Positions 17,131-24,871 of a DNA stretch of 64,000 nt are shown here, piece after piece. Each line of letters begins with the position of its first letter. The first letter of the stretch is position 1. The translations under genes and the position numbers were made by a program. The notes below the pieces were generated by a model. It had not been told where the DNA came from, did no database searches, and saw only the letters and a program-made list of their open reading frames with translations. This stretch comes from Bacillus sp. ISL-41 (GTDB lineage: Bacteria; Bacillota; Bacilli; Bacillales; Cytobacillaceae): positions 1 through 64,000 of the forward strand of contig NZ_JAGGQP010000053.1 of assembly GCF_018613235.1 (NCBI RefSeq). The letters run 5' to 3'.

Positions 17131-17597
17131 CTTGTTACCGTAAATTTCGGTAAATACACCAATTGGGATCACGTTGGTCATCTTGTTACCGTGAAACCTA
17201 TTTCCGGTCTTTCACGGGCACAAGTTTCTGAACCTTGTTACCGTGATTCCTGATTTTCCTCTTTCACGGTCACAAGTTTACCCATCTTGTTACCGTGATT
17301 CCTGATTTTCCTCTTTCACGGTCACAAGTTTACCCATCTTGTTACCGTGATTCCTGATTTCCCTCTTTCACGGGCACAAGTTTACCCATCTTGTTACCGT
17401 GATTCCTAATTCCAATCCTTCACGGGCACATGTTCACCTATCTTGTTACCGTGATTCCTAATTCCAATCCTTCACGGGCACATGTTCACCTGTCTTGTTA
17501 CCGTGATTCCTAATTCCAATCCTTCACGGGCAAAAGTTCACCTATCTTGTTACCGTGATTCCTGATTCCAATCCTTCACGGGCACATGTTCCTTCAA
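17131..17597. repeat. 52-bp tandem array, family B (nine units)
   Basis: Nine units start at 17131, 17182, 17234, 17286, 17338, 17390, 17442, 17494 and 17546. Eight intervals are one of 51 and seven of exactly 52 bp. A typical unit has a 13-bp left arm CTTGTTACCGTGA, a 17-bp loop and a 13-bp right arm TCACGGTCACAAG, then a 9-bp link. The arms pair with one mismatch, or two where the right arm reads TCACGGGCACAAG. The first unit is degenerate. The loop differs between units 2-5 and 6-9, which suggests block duplication. It lies between two minus-strand membrane-protein genes. Confidence 0.95.
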
Positions 17598-17608
17598 CTA
17601 AAAAGGTA

Positions 17609-17641
17609 ACAAAAAAACGTCAATCCTTCCTGGATCAACGC
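17609..17641 (-). terminator. Terminator after small membrane protein gene
   Basis: On the minus strand CGTTGATCC pairs (with two G-U pairs) with GGATTGACG, followed by seven T. It lies 22 bp after the stop at 17663. Confidence 0.7.
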
Positions 17642-17662
17642 ATCATCTTGTTTATTAATGAA

Positions 17663-17899
17663 TTAAGAGGTTAACAGGAAAAAGGCTCCTGCTATAAAAC
17701 CTAATCCCAAAATGAATATCATTATTCTCTTTACTATTGATGGGAATAGCATGAAAATTATCTGGAAGAAAAACTCGAAAACATTTGTTGGTACACCTGG
17801 ACCCACCTCTTTAAGGTCCTTTTTTTTAATGAAGATTGCCGTCAATATACAAACTATACCCAATACTATTAAAAAAACTGAAAGGAAAACTAATTCCAT
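17663..17899 (-). CDS. Small membrane protein, 78 aa
   Basis: Hydrophobic segments lie at about 3-25, 43-55 and 58-77, with a charged loop KKKDLKEVGPGVPTN between the first two. The RBS is weak (AGGA about 14 bp before the ATG). A terminator follows the stop. No family is recognised. Confidence 0.55.
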   Translation of the reverse strand: MELVFLSVFLIVLGIVCILTAIFIKKKDLKEVGPGVPTNVFEFFFQIIFMLFPSIVKRIMIFILGLGFIAGAFFLLTS

Positions 17900-18008
17900 T
17901 TAAACTCATCATTCCTAAGATGTTAATCTGTTCGCAAGATTAATTATTATGCTTAATAGATTTTTAATAAAGTGGTAAATTCTCCCGCTTTTAATTCGAG
18001 TTTTATAT

Positions 18009-18353
18009 TTAATTCAAGGGTCCATAAAGCTCTATCAATTTACCAGTGGAGGCATCGAAAACAACTGTTGGTTGTTGACCTTTAAATTTTAAGGTGACCT
18101 CCCATTGCTTTCTATTTAAGAGTTTATACCAAAGCCCCTGCCTTCTATTTAGTGTTGCTTCAACGTTTTCAGGTGGCAGTCCTTTTAACTCGCTCAAATC
18201 CAGCGTGGGATTAGAATCTCCCCAATCTTCCGATGACTTTTCCAAAAGTTCAACTGAGTGGACGATCGCTTGCCCTGTAACCATAGGATTCTGTTGATAG
18301 ATATAAACCATTGCAAAAAAAATGATTAAAATTGGGACAACCCACTTCTTCAT
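18009..18353 (-). CDS. Membrane-anchored or secreted small protein
   Basis: The 114-residue product has an N-terminal hydrophobic segment (MKKWVVPILIIFFAMVYIY) without a clear cleavage site, followed by a soluble domain. Its C-terminal part (WEVTLKFKGQQPTVVFDASTGKLIELYGP) recalls PepSY-like folds, but the match is too weak to assign. GGGAG lies 8 bp before the ATG at 18353. A start at 18368 is possible but lies inside that RBS region. Confidence 0.6.
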   Translation of the reverse strand: MKKWVVPILIIFFAMVYIYQQNPMVTGQAIVHSVELLEKSSEDWGDSNPTLDLSELKGLPPENVEATLNRRQGLWYKLLNRKQWEVTLKFKGQQPTVVFDASTGKLIELYGPLN

Positions 18354-18447
18354 AAAACAATCTCCCACCTAACCCACCATAAAAGTACAATAACCGAAAA
18401 GAAAAATTAAACTTCTAGTGCCACTTTTCCGCCATTTTTTGAAATGA

Positions 18448-18480
18448 TAAAAAAACCACAAGCGTTTTATAACTTGTGGG
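18448..18480 (-). terminator. Terminator of hxlR
   Basis: CCACAAG and CTTGTGG pair around a 10-base loop, followed by seven T on the minus strand, just after the hxlR stop. Confidence 0.85.
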
Positions 18481-18484
18481 AGTT

Positions 18485-18847
18485 TCATTCGGAACTTGCT
18501 TTATTATCTGGGTTGTCAAGTACATTCTCCATATAACTCTTGCCCCATTGGTACATTGAATCAAGGATAGGCATCAAGCTTTCCCCCTGCTTTGTCAAAG
18601 AGTATTCAACTTTCGGAGGAACAACCGGATATACCTTTCTTTCGACGATCATGTCGTCTTCAAGCTCTCTCAGCTGGTTCACCAGCATTCGTTGAGTGAT
18701 GCCTGGTATCAGTGCCTTCAACTCTCCGAATCGCTTTGTCCCTTCTTTTCCAAGATGCCAAAGAATCAGCATCTTCCATTTTCCGCCAATAACTGCAAGT
18801 GTCAACTCTTTTTCACAGTTGAAAGTCTTTGCATCCATTCTCGCCAT
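18485..18847 (-). CDS. hxlR: HxlR, activator of the formaldehyde-fixing operon
   Basis: The 120-residue winged-helix protein closely follows B. subtilis Hxl[28 protein letters not shown] with the conserved N-terminal Cys (Cys11, in FNCEKE), then [27 protein letters not shown], then wing [10 protein letters not shown]. In B. subtilis HxlR activates hxlAB when formaldehyde is present, and the conserved Cys is implicated in sensing. An in-frame ATG at 18871 lies upstream, but GGAGGTG sits 7 bp before the ATG at 18847. It is divergent from hxlAB. Confidence 0.9.
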   Translation of the reverse strand: MARMDAKTFNCEKELTLAVIGGKWKMLILWHLGKEGTKRFGELKALIPGITQRMLVNQLRELEDDMIVERKVYPVVPPKVEYSLTKQGESLMPILDSMYQWGKSYMENVLDNPDNKASSE

Positions 18848-18883
18848 CTGGCAACACCTCCACTTCCACATAGAATATCACTT

Positions 18884-18951
18884 AGTATACTTTTTGTCAC
18901 TATGTATGAAAAAAGTGCGTACTTTCATTTGAAAAACATACCCAGTATACT
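18884..18951. promoter_or_regulatory. Candidate HxlR operators in the hxlR-hxlAB interval
   Basis: The palindrome AGTATACT occurs twice, at 18884-18891 and 18944-18951, 60 bp apart, in the divergent control region. B. subtilis HxlR also binds two sites upstream of hxlA. The match to its exact site was not checked, so this is a proposal from position and symmetry. Confidence 0.45.
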
Positions 18952-19061
18952 TACATCTATGCCAAGAAAGAAATTGGTTACACTTGGTACGGTAGCGAAC
19001 AAGTACAGTGGGGTAGCTTACAACTGTGCACCATCTTAAAAAATTCAAGGAGTGAATTATA

Positions 19062-19694
19062 TTGGAATTACAATTAGCGTTAGATTTAGTTAACATCCCA
19101 GAAGCAATTCAATTGGTAAAAGAAGTTGAGGAGCATATCGACATCGTTGAAATCGGTACTCCAGTTGTCATCAATGAAGGGCTCCACGCTGTAAAAGCAG
19201 TAAAGGAAGCATTTCCTAACCTTAAAGTTTTAGCAGACCTTAAAATCATGGACGCTGCTGGATACGAAGTTATGAAGGCATCTGAAGCAGGAGCAGATAT
19301 CGTTACAATTCTTGGTGCTGCTGAGGATATGTCGATAAAAGGCGCTGTCGAAGAAGCGCAAAAACAAGGCAAAAAAATCCTTGTCGACATGATCGCGGTT
19401 AAGGACCTTGCTGGCCGTGCAAAGCAGTTGGACGAAATGGGTGTCGATTATATTTGTGTTCACACTGGTTATGATCTTCAGGCAGTGGGTAAAAATTCAT
19501 TTGAAGACCTTCAAACTATCAAAAGCGTTGTGAAGAATGCAAAGACAGCAATCGCAGGAGGAATCAAGCTGGATACACTTCCAGAAGTGGTAAAAGCTCA
19601 GCCAGACCTCGTCATTGTCGGCGGCGGTATCACTGGACAAGATGATAAAAAAGCAGCTGCAGAAAAAATGCAACAAATGATGCAGCAAGGGTAA
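19062..19694 (+). CDS. hxlA: 3-Hexulose-6-phosphate synthase
   Basis: The 210-residue (beta/alpha)8 enzyme condenses formaldehyde with ribulose 5-phosphate to D-arabino-3-hexulose 6-phosphate, the first step of the ribulose monophosphate pathway. It has the orotidine-decarboxylase-like active-site set DLKIMDAAGYE (about 60-70), LVDMIAVKD and AIAGGIKLDTLPE. The start is TTG at 19062, preceded by AAGGAGTGAATTATA. It forms an operon with hxlB, 8 bp downstream, under divergent HxlR. In Bacillus the pathway mainly detoxifies formaldehyde. Confidence 0.95.
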   Translation: MELQLALDLVNIPEAIQLVKEVEEHIDIVEIGTPVVINEGLHAVKAVKEAFPNLKVLADLKIMDAAGYEVMKASEAGADIVTILGAAEDMSIKGAVEEAQKQGKKILVDMIAVKDLAGRAKQLDEMGVDYICVHTGYDLQAVGKNSFEDLQTIKSVVKNAKTAIAGGIKLDTLPEVVKAQPDLVIVGGGITGQDDKKAAAEKMQQMMQQG

Positions 19695-19702
19695 TCAGAG
19701 AA

Positions 19703-20260
19703 ATGCAAACCACACAGTATCTTTCTAAGATTTTAAACGAGCTTACCTCTTCACCTGATTTAATCTCCGACGAGGATGCAGAAGCCCTTGTCCAAGGCAT
19801 CCTGGAATCAAAAAAGGTATTTGTCGCAGGTGCCGGTAGGTCTGGTTTCATGGCAAAATCCTTTGCTATGCGCATGATGCATATGGGAATTGATGCCCAT
19901 GTCATTGGCGAAACGGTAACTCCTGGCTACGAAACAGGTGACATTCTGATCATCGGTTCGGGCTCTGGAGAAACAAAAAGCTTGGTGTCAATGGCTGAAA
20001 AAGCGAAAAGCATTGGCGGTACCATTGCAGCCATCACGATTTTTCCAGAATCCACGATTGGCCAGATGGCTGATATCATCGTGAAGCTGCCCGGCTCTCC
20101 CAAAGATCAATCAGAGGGCGACTACAAAACCATCCAGCCAATGGGATCTTTGTTTGAGCAAACACTGTTGCTTTTTTACGATGCAATTATCCTAAGATTT
20201 ATGGAGAAAAAGGGACTGGATACTAACAAGATGTATGGCAAGCATGCTAATCTGGAGTAA
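19703..20260 (+). CDS. hxlB: 6-Phospho-3-hexuloisomerase
   Basis: The 185-residue SIS-domain isomerase converts the HxlA product to fructose 6-phosphate. It has VFVAGAGRSGFMAKSFAMRMMHMG (about 39-62), the IIGSGSGET phosphosugar loop, and GSLFEQTLLLFYDAI with the conserved Glu near the C-terminus. It lies 8 bp after hxlA and ends at a strong terminator. Confidence 0.95.
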   Translation: MQTTQYLSKILNELTSSPDLISDEDAEALVQGILESKKVFVAGAGRSGFMAKSFAMRMMHMGIDAHVIGETVTPGYETGDILIIGSGSGETKSLVSMAEKAKSIGGTIAAITIFPESTIGQMADIIVKLPGSPKDQSEGDYKTIQPMGSLFEQTLLLFYDAIILRFMEKKGLDTNKMYGKHANLE

Positions 20261-20326
20261 TTACCGGATGCTGCCTCATTATGGTCAGTCTTTCTGTAAA
20301 TATCGAAGGCTTGAAGATAAGCAAAA

Positions 20327-20355
20327 AACAGGAACGGTATCTGTTCCTGTTTTTG
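20327..20355 (+). terminator. Terminator of hxlAB
   Basis: AACAGGAAC pairs with GTTCCTGTT around a short loop, followed by T residues. Confidence 0.9.
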
Positions 20356-20510
20356 CTATGGTTGCTTTGAGACCGGTGGTAAATCGGATTAAGATTAACA
20401 TTAAGATTAGCATTTACTCTTCAAAAAGTTTTTAATGAGGTTTATTAACTTTCCCTAAGTTCCCGTCTTAAAGGTAAAATCAATCAAAGACAAAGAAAAT
20501 GTCTTTTGTC

Positions 20511-20897
20511 TTACCCTTCAAGTAACTGTATATAATACAAGGCCTCGCCATTCTCCGTTTCTACATAAATCGTCCCTTTATTTCCATCATTGGTATCATA
20601 CAAAACGGTTCCTTTTGGTAACTTTGCAGCTGAAAAATTGGTGAAAAACAGGCTCTATGTCGTGACTTTTTTGATCTTCCCGATTTCCTCCCCTTTTTTA
20701 ATCTGATCCTTTTCATTTTCAAACCATTCCAGGTTCGTGACATTGCTGTAGATAAAGCCATCATATTTAAGAATATCCGCTTTATCATTCTGCTTTAGAA
20801 CACCTCTCGCAGTGACCTTGCCGCCATCTGCGCTGCAGCCAGCCAGGAACAACATTGGAATCAGTAGTAGAAGTACCATGATTTTCAATTTAACCAT
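20511..20897 (-). pseudogene. Lipoprotein gene interrupted by an in-frame amber codon
   Basis: The minus-strand frame starts MVKLKIMVLLLLIPMLFLAGCSADGG (signal peptide, lipobox LAGC) and runs 80 codons to KIKKVTT, then a TAG. The same frame continues without another stop as SLFFTNFSAAKLPKGTV... to ...YYIQLLEG and a TAA at 20511, adding 47 sense codons of plausible protein. One nonsense change from CAG or TGG would explain it. The gene is therefore probably inactivated recently, makes a truncated lipoprotein, or carries a sequencing error. The intact family is not recognised. Confidence 0.65.
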
Positions 20898-21006
20898 TTG
20901 TTCTCTCCTTTTAAAACAGTAATTAAGCCCTTCCTAAACGCACGGCATACTAGTGCCTTACTCGGGGTATACTCAAAGAGATGCTCATATATGGGAGGTT
21001 TTACTA

Positions 21007-21855
21007 GTGAAAGAAAGCTCTTCAACCGAACGTTATATGCCTATGACTTCAACAATGAGCGGGATGATTCAGAATGGTGCGGCTGGTGTATACAGCCTTA
21101 CTGTTCAGATTGTAAATGTTTGTTTTGTGCGCATTTCCGAAGAACCAGGAGACTGGGTGCTGATCGATGCCGGAATGCCAAAGTCCGCTGATAAAATCAT
21201 CGATGCTGCTGAAGAGATTTTTGGTGAAGGAGCAAGACCGAACGCAATCATTTTAACTCACGGTCATTTTGATCATGTAGGCGCCATTATTGACTTAGTC
21301 GAGCGCTGGCAGGTACCTGTCTATGCCCACCAGCTTGAGCTTCCATTTTTAACAGGACAACAAGATTACCCTAAGCCAGATGCCAGTGTTGAGGGCGGCC
21401 TGGTTGCAAAGATATCCCCTACTTTTCCGCATGAGGGAATTGATCTTGGAACCCATGTACAAGCTCTGAACGAAGATGGAACGATACCGCATATGACCGG
21501 ATGGACATGGCTGCATACCCCGGGACATACTCCTGGGCATGTGTCACTGTTTAGGGAATCCGACCGCGTCCTGATTGCAGGCGATGCTTTTGTAACGGTC
21601 AAACAAGAATCTCTTTACAGCGTGCTGACTCAGGACCAGGAAATAAGCGGCCCTCCCCGTTATCTGACGACGGATTGGGAAGCTGCCCGCATCTCCGTTC
21701 AGAAGCTGGAGGCACTGCAACCCACTTACGCCATCACTGGGCACGGAATCCCGATGGCAGCCGAGACTTTAAGAGAAAACCTCAGAATGCTAGTTAATGA
21801 ATTTGACGACATCGCCATCCCAGACTATGGGAAATATGTGGATGGCGAAAAATAG
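21007..21855 (+). CDS. MBL-fold metallohydrolase
   Basis: The 282-residue metallo-beta-lactamase-fold enzyme has THGHFDH (metal motif HxHxDH at about 85-90), a later HTPGHTPGH, LIAGDAF (metal Asp) and ITGHGIP. This is the glyoxalase II/quorum-lactonase-like layout with two metals. The substrate cannot be told from sequence. The start is GTG at 21007, after GGGAGG at 8 bp. An ATG-like frame extension to 20953 lacks an RBS. Monocistronic, with a terminator after it. Confidence 0.85.
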   Translation: MKESSSTERYMPMTSTMSGMIQNGAAGVYSLTVQIVNVCFVRISEEPGDWVLIDAGMPKSADKIIDAAEEIFGEGARPNAIILTHGHFDHVGAIIDLVERWQVPVYAHQLELPFLTGQQDYPKPDASVEGGLVAKISPTFPHEGIDLGTHVQALNEDGTIPHMTGWTWLHTPGHTPGHVSLFRESDRVLIAGDAFVTVKQESLYSVLTQDQEISGPPRYLTTDWEAARISVQKLEALQPTYAITGHGIPMAAETLRENLRMLVNEFDDIAIPDYGKYVDGEK

Positions 21856-21866
21856 ATGGTTAACAA

Positions 21867-21895
21867 GGCTTGCCTACATTAAGGCAAGCCTTTTT
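21867..21895 (+). terminator. Terminator after MBL hydrolase gene
   Basis: GGCTTGCC pairs with GGCAAGCC around an 8-base loop, followed by TTTTT. Confidence 0.9.
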
Positions 21896-21913
21896 CTTTG
21901 GTCCAACTCATTA

Positions 21914-22765
21914 TCAAGTTCCATTGCTCATTTCAGAAAAATCCTTAATCATTTCTTTGAAATTTCCCTTTTCCTCCAGGAAGGGTGAATGATTGCTTTT
22001 TTCAAAGAAATAAAATTTAGAAGCAGGGATCAGATGATGTATTTCTTCTGAAAAAACAAAAGGACATTGCGAGTCATGCCTGCCGCAATAAACAATAGTT
22101 GGCATATCGATTTTTGAAATGGCCTGTCTAATATCGAAAGATGGCAGTTCTTTATACGAAAAATAATCCAATCGCTGCTGAACCACTTTTCCGCTGCTTG
22201 GCTTAGAAAAATACTCATCAAAGCGGCTTGGATCAAATAATGACATTTCGGTCCATTCTCTGCCAGCCTGCATTCTTGCTTCCCTTGTTGATTCACTGGA
22301 TTTTAGGATGGAGAAGATTTTCTTCAACCTTTTATTAGCAGGGTTTTTAATACTGTAAATGCTATCTCTATGCTCCATATATTGATTTGTAGCTGATGCC
22401 CCGCCTACCATCAGACTTTTTAATGAACCAGGATTTTGAGCAGCATACACCAGGCCTAACATCCCCCCGGTGGAATGTCCGCCAAAATTCCACTTCTTAA
22501 AACCTAGCGCCTTCCGAATCGCTTCCAAGTCCTCAACTGACTGACTCATGCTCAGCTCATCTTCCTCTTGTACTCTCGCTGACTTCCCCGCTTCCTTCAA
22601 ATTCACAAGATAGACTGTGAAATTGTCGGCGAACAAATCGGCAAAATAATTTCCTAGATGATTAAATTCGCTATACAGGTGAGTCACACAGAGCGGCTCC
22701 CCTTCACCTGCCACAAATACCTCAAAATGACCTCTTTCTGTCTGAACCAGTCGTTGTTGCCACAT
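21914..22765 (-). CDS. Alpha/beta hydrolase
   Basis: The 283-residue alpha/beta-hydrolase-fold protein has the nucleophile elbow GHSTGG (Ser98), a late DSQCPF acid region and a C-terminal SNHSPF with the catalytic His. Its layout (cap region with DPSRFDEYFSK) resembles proline iminopeptidase-like hydrolases, but the substrate is open. GGAGAAGGAT precedes the ATG. It lies after the TolB-like gene but is separated by a terminator. Confidence 0.8.
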   Translation of the reverse strand: MWQQRLVQTERGHFEVFVAGEGEPLCVTHLYSEFNHLGNYFADLFADNFTVYLVNLKEAGKSARVQEEDELSMSQSVEDLEAIRKALGFKKWNFGGHSTGGMLGLVYAAQNPGSLKSLMVGGASATNQYMEHRDSIYSIKNPANKRLKKIFSILKSSESTREARMQAGREWTEMSLFDPSRFDEYFSKPSSGKVVQQRLDYFSYKELPSFDIRQAISKIDMPTIVYCGRHDSQCPFVFSEEIHHLIPASKFYFFEKSNHSPFLEEKGNFKEMIKDFSEMSNGT

Positions 22766-22810
22766 ATCCTTCTCCTTCTTGATTAAGTTCTATAAGTAAA
22801 ATAATTCCAC

Positions 22811-22843
22811 AAAAACAGCGTTAATCCTTCATGGGACTAACGC
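22811..22843 (-). terminator. Terminator after TolB-like gene
   Basis: On the minus strand GCGTTAGTCC pairs with GGATTAACGC with one mismatch, followed by TGTTTTTG. Confidence 0.8.
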
Positions 22844-22852
22844 TTTTGTCGG

Positions 22853-24061
22853 TTATTCTTTTGGCTTTAAAAAGATTGGCCCTTCTTCGATGTTCTCGAT
22901 CCATTTGTACTCCTTGCCATCCAGTCCATGTTTCACCCATACATCAATCTTTTTGCCATTCTGACGCAGCCAGGTAATATTAGTTCCGACAACTTGTGGC
23001 TGACGATCGAATTCGTTTTTCTTTGGATTAGAAATTTGTCTTTGTTCATCCGCTTTTATATCGATGGCATACAGTGCGGTGAACATCGTTGGAATCGGAC
23101 CTTCATCCCACTCCTTGTTTTCTTTCGAACGAGCTACAATTACTTTTTCGGGAGAATACCAATCCAAATCGAGATCAACATAGCCTTCAGGCGTGTATTG
23201 CTTTTGCTGTATTACGGCAGGCATATCCGCAATGGTGGTTTTCTTGTTTTCTACAAAAAAGCGACCTTCTCCAGAAATATAGGCAAGTTGATTGGCAGAT
23301 GGCGCCCACTTCATCCAGTCTTTAAAGCCCAGCATATTCCCCACCGACTGAAAGTGTTTGCCTTCGTTGGAAAGGACACATAAAGTATTGCTATCCATCG
23401 ACCATGAAGCCGTTGGAACCAAAATAAAAGCAACCCATTTTCCATCATGACTCCACTTGAAAAAGTCAGCATCAATCCCGAACAAATCGGGTTCACGTGT
23501 TTTAATGGTATAAAATGATTCCATCTTATTTTTATCCAAGTTTGCGTTCATCGGTATTTTATACAGCGGCACGGGCCCCCACCCGGTTGGCCGCAAACTG
23601 GATTGAGAGGAAACGATGAATTCCCTTCCATTTGGAAACCATTCGAAGCCACTCACACCCAGGGCCACATTCTCAAAGCCCTTTGGCCTTCCATCTTTCA
23701 TTTTTGTTACATTTAATACACCATGAGAATTATAGGCTAATTGGTTTTTAATCGGTGACCATTTATAATCAGACGTCTCAATCTGATATGGCTGAAAGCT
23801 CTCTTTTTCCTTTGTATCATAAATGAACAAATCCGATTTTTCACCGTGTTCATCTCCGTTAATATAGGCAATAAACCGTCCATCATAAGACCATTTGGGC
23901 GATTGCACATAACGCCCCTTCGTCACCTGAACCTCTTGTTCTCCCGTTTTGATCCATAACTGATGGTCACGGACAAAAGCAGCAGTCATTGGTGTTTCAG
24001 CGCTTACTCCCATTGGTAAAAGAAACACCAGCACACCGTACAATAATATCCTCAGTCTCAA
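22853..24061 (-). CDS. Secreted TolB-like beta-propeller protein
   Basis: The product (402 residues from TTG) has a signal peptide ending GVSA-ET, so it is exported. The rest contains repeated propeller blades with WSYDGRFIAYI, WSPIKNQLAY, WFPNGREFIV, WSHDGKWVAFI and WAPSANQLAYI, the PD40/TolB-type signature. In Gram-positives such proteins have no Pal partner and their role is unknown. An ATG at 24067 directly touches the AGGAGGG ribosome binding site. The TTG at 24061 has 7 bp spacing and is preferred. Confidence 0.7.
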   Translation of the reverse strand: MRLRILLYGVLVFLLPMGVSAETPMTAAFVRDHQLWIKTGEQEVQVTKGRYVQSPKWSYDGRFIAYINGDEHGEKSDLFIYDTKEKESFQPYQIETSDYKWSPIKNQLAYNSHGVLNVTKMKDGRPKGFENVALGVSGFEWFPNGREFIVSSQSSLRPTGWGPVPLYKIPMNANLDKNKMESFYTIKTREPDLFGIDADFFKWSHDGKWVAFILVPTASWSMDSNTLCVLSNEGKHFQSVGNMLGFKDWMKWAPSANQLAYISGEGRFFVENKKTTIADMPAVIQQKQYTPEGYVDLDLDWYSPEKVIVARSKENKEWDEGPIPTMFTALYAIDIKADEQRQISNPKKNEFDRQPQVVGTNITWLRQNGKKIDVWVKHGLDGKEYKWIENIEEGPIFLKPKE

Positions 24062-24236
24062 GAACATCCCTCCTGTTAATAGAGTGTCCTGTCCCACGGA
24101 GGGGATTCTTATTTAGCTGGTTATTTTAATTCAAAAAAGGGTAAAGAAAATCTATACTAACCGACTTGCTTGCTAAGTACTTTCTGCTGAGCTTTCCTTT
24201 TTAGATGGGAAGGAGGGTTTTGCTGGAGGTGGTTAG

Positions 24237-24431
24237 GTGAGCAAAATCTATGGTATTCCCAATCTGGTCGCATACCTGGCCTCGGCAGGCTATCCGGCTT
24301 CCGAGGAACAAATCCAGCAATTCATTGCTGAGAAAGACATCCCGCATCTTAGACCTACTAAAAATCTATTTGTCTTTAACTCAGACCATATTGATTGGTG
24401 GATCCAGACGAAGCGGCTGGACCATAGTTAA
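24237..24431 (+). CDS. Small protein with MerR/excisionase-like look, 64 aa
   Basis: The product MSKIYGIPNLVAYLASAGYPAS... ends with HLRPTKNLFVFNSDHIDWWIQTKR, which resembles the helix-plus-wing of small excisionase-type DNA-binding proteins. The match is a visual impression only. GTG start at 24237 follows GGAGGTGGTTAG. A compact terminator follows. Confidence 0.6.
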   Translation: MSKIYGIPNLVAYLASAGYPASEEQIQQFIAEKDIPHLRPTKNLFVFNSDHIDWWIQTKRLDHS

Positions 24432-24456
24432 AACCCTGCATTTGCAGGGTTTTATA
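24432..24456 (+). terminator. Terminator after small protein gene
   Basis: AAACCCTGC pairs with GCAGGGTTT around a four-base loop, with T residues following. Confidence 0.85.
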
Positions 24457-24564
24457 CTTCCTTACTAGTGGAACAAATGTGAAATAAATCAATCCTCCTA
24501 TTTTAACAGAGCTACTTTCATATTCAGAAAGCAGCATTGTACAGAGCTTAAATGTTTTCTGAAC

Positions 24565-24793
24565 TTATCTCCGGTTGTATCAAATTTATCTCCAGTTGCA
24601 GCAATTTTTTCTCCAGTTGCAGAAGTTTTATCTCAGATTGTAGTTCTATATCCGGTTGCCCCAGTTTTATCTCTAGTTTCGACAGGTTTATCAACGGTTT
24701 GGTGCAGTTTTAAACTCGGTTCCTCCAGATTTGTTCCCGGTTCCTCCAGTTTTATTCCCGGTTGCCCCAGTTTTAATCGCGGTTGCAGGATTT
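24565..24793. repeat. 21-bp tandem array, family D (about eleven units)
   Basis: About eleven degenerate units of 21 bp, one shortened to 18, run through this interval. The recurrent core is TTTATYYCCGGTTG followed by a C-rich CCAG. The same family, better preserved, occurs at 31534-31803. It lies between convergent genes, after the terminator of the small protein gene and before that of pnkp. Confidence 0.85.
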
Positions 24794-24826
24794 CATTTGT
24801 TTAAGTGCCTTCAACCTGCTTGCACA

Positions 24827-24860
24827 AAAAAGCTGAACCGTCATCAACCTGGTTCAGCTT
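24827..24860 (-). terminator. Terminator of the hen1-pnkp operon
   Basis: AGCTGAACC pairs with GGTTCAGCT, followed by six T on the minus strand. Confidence 0.9.
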
Positions 24861-24871
24861 CTAATCATTTT

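Noticed and set aside
17131-17597. CRISPR array
   Set aside because: The DNA between conserved arms is itself repetitive, and the repeat is a hyphenated dyad of 43 bp with a 9-bp link.
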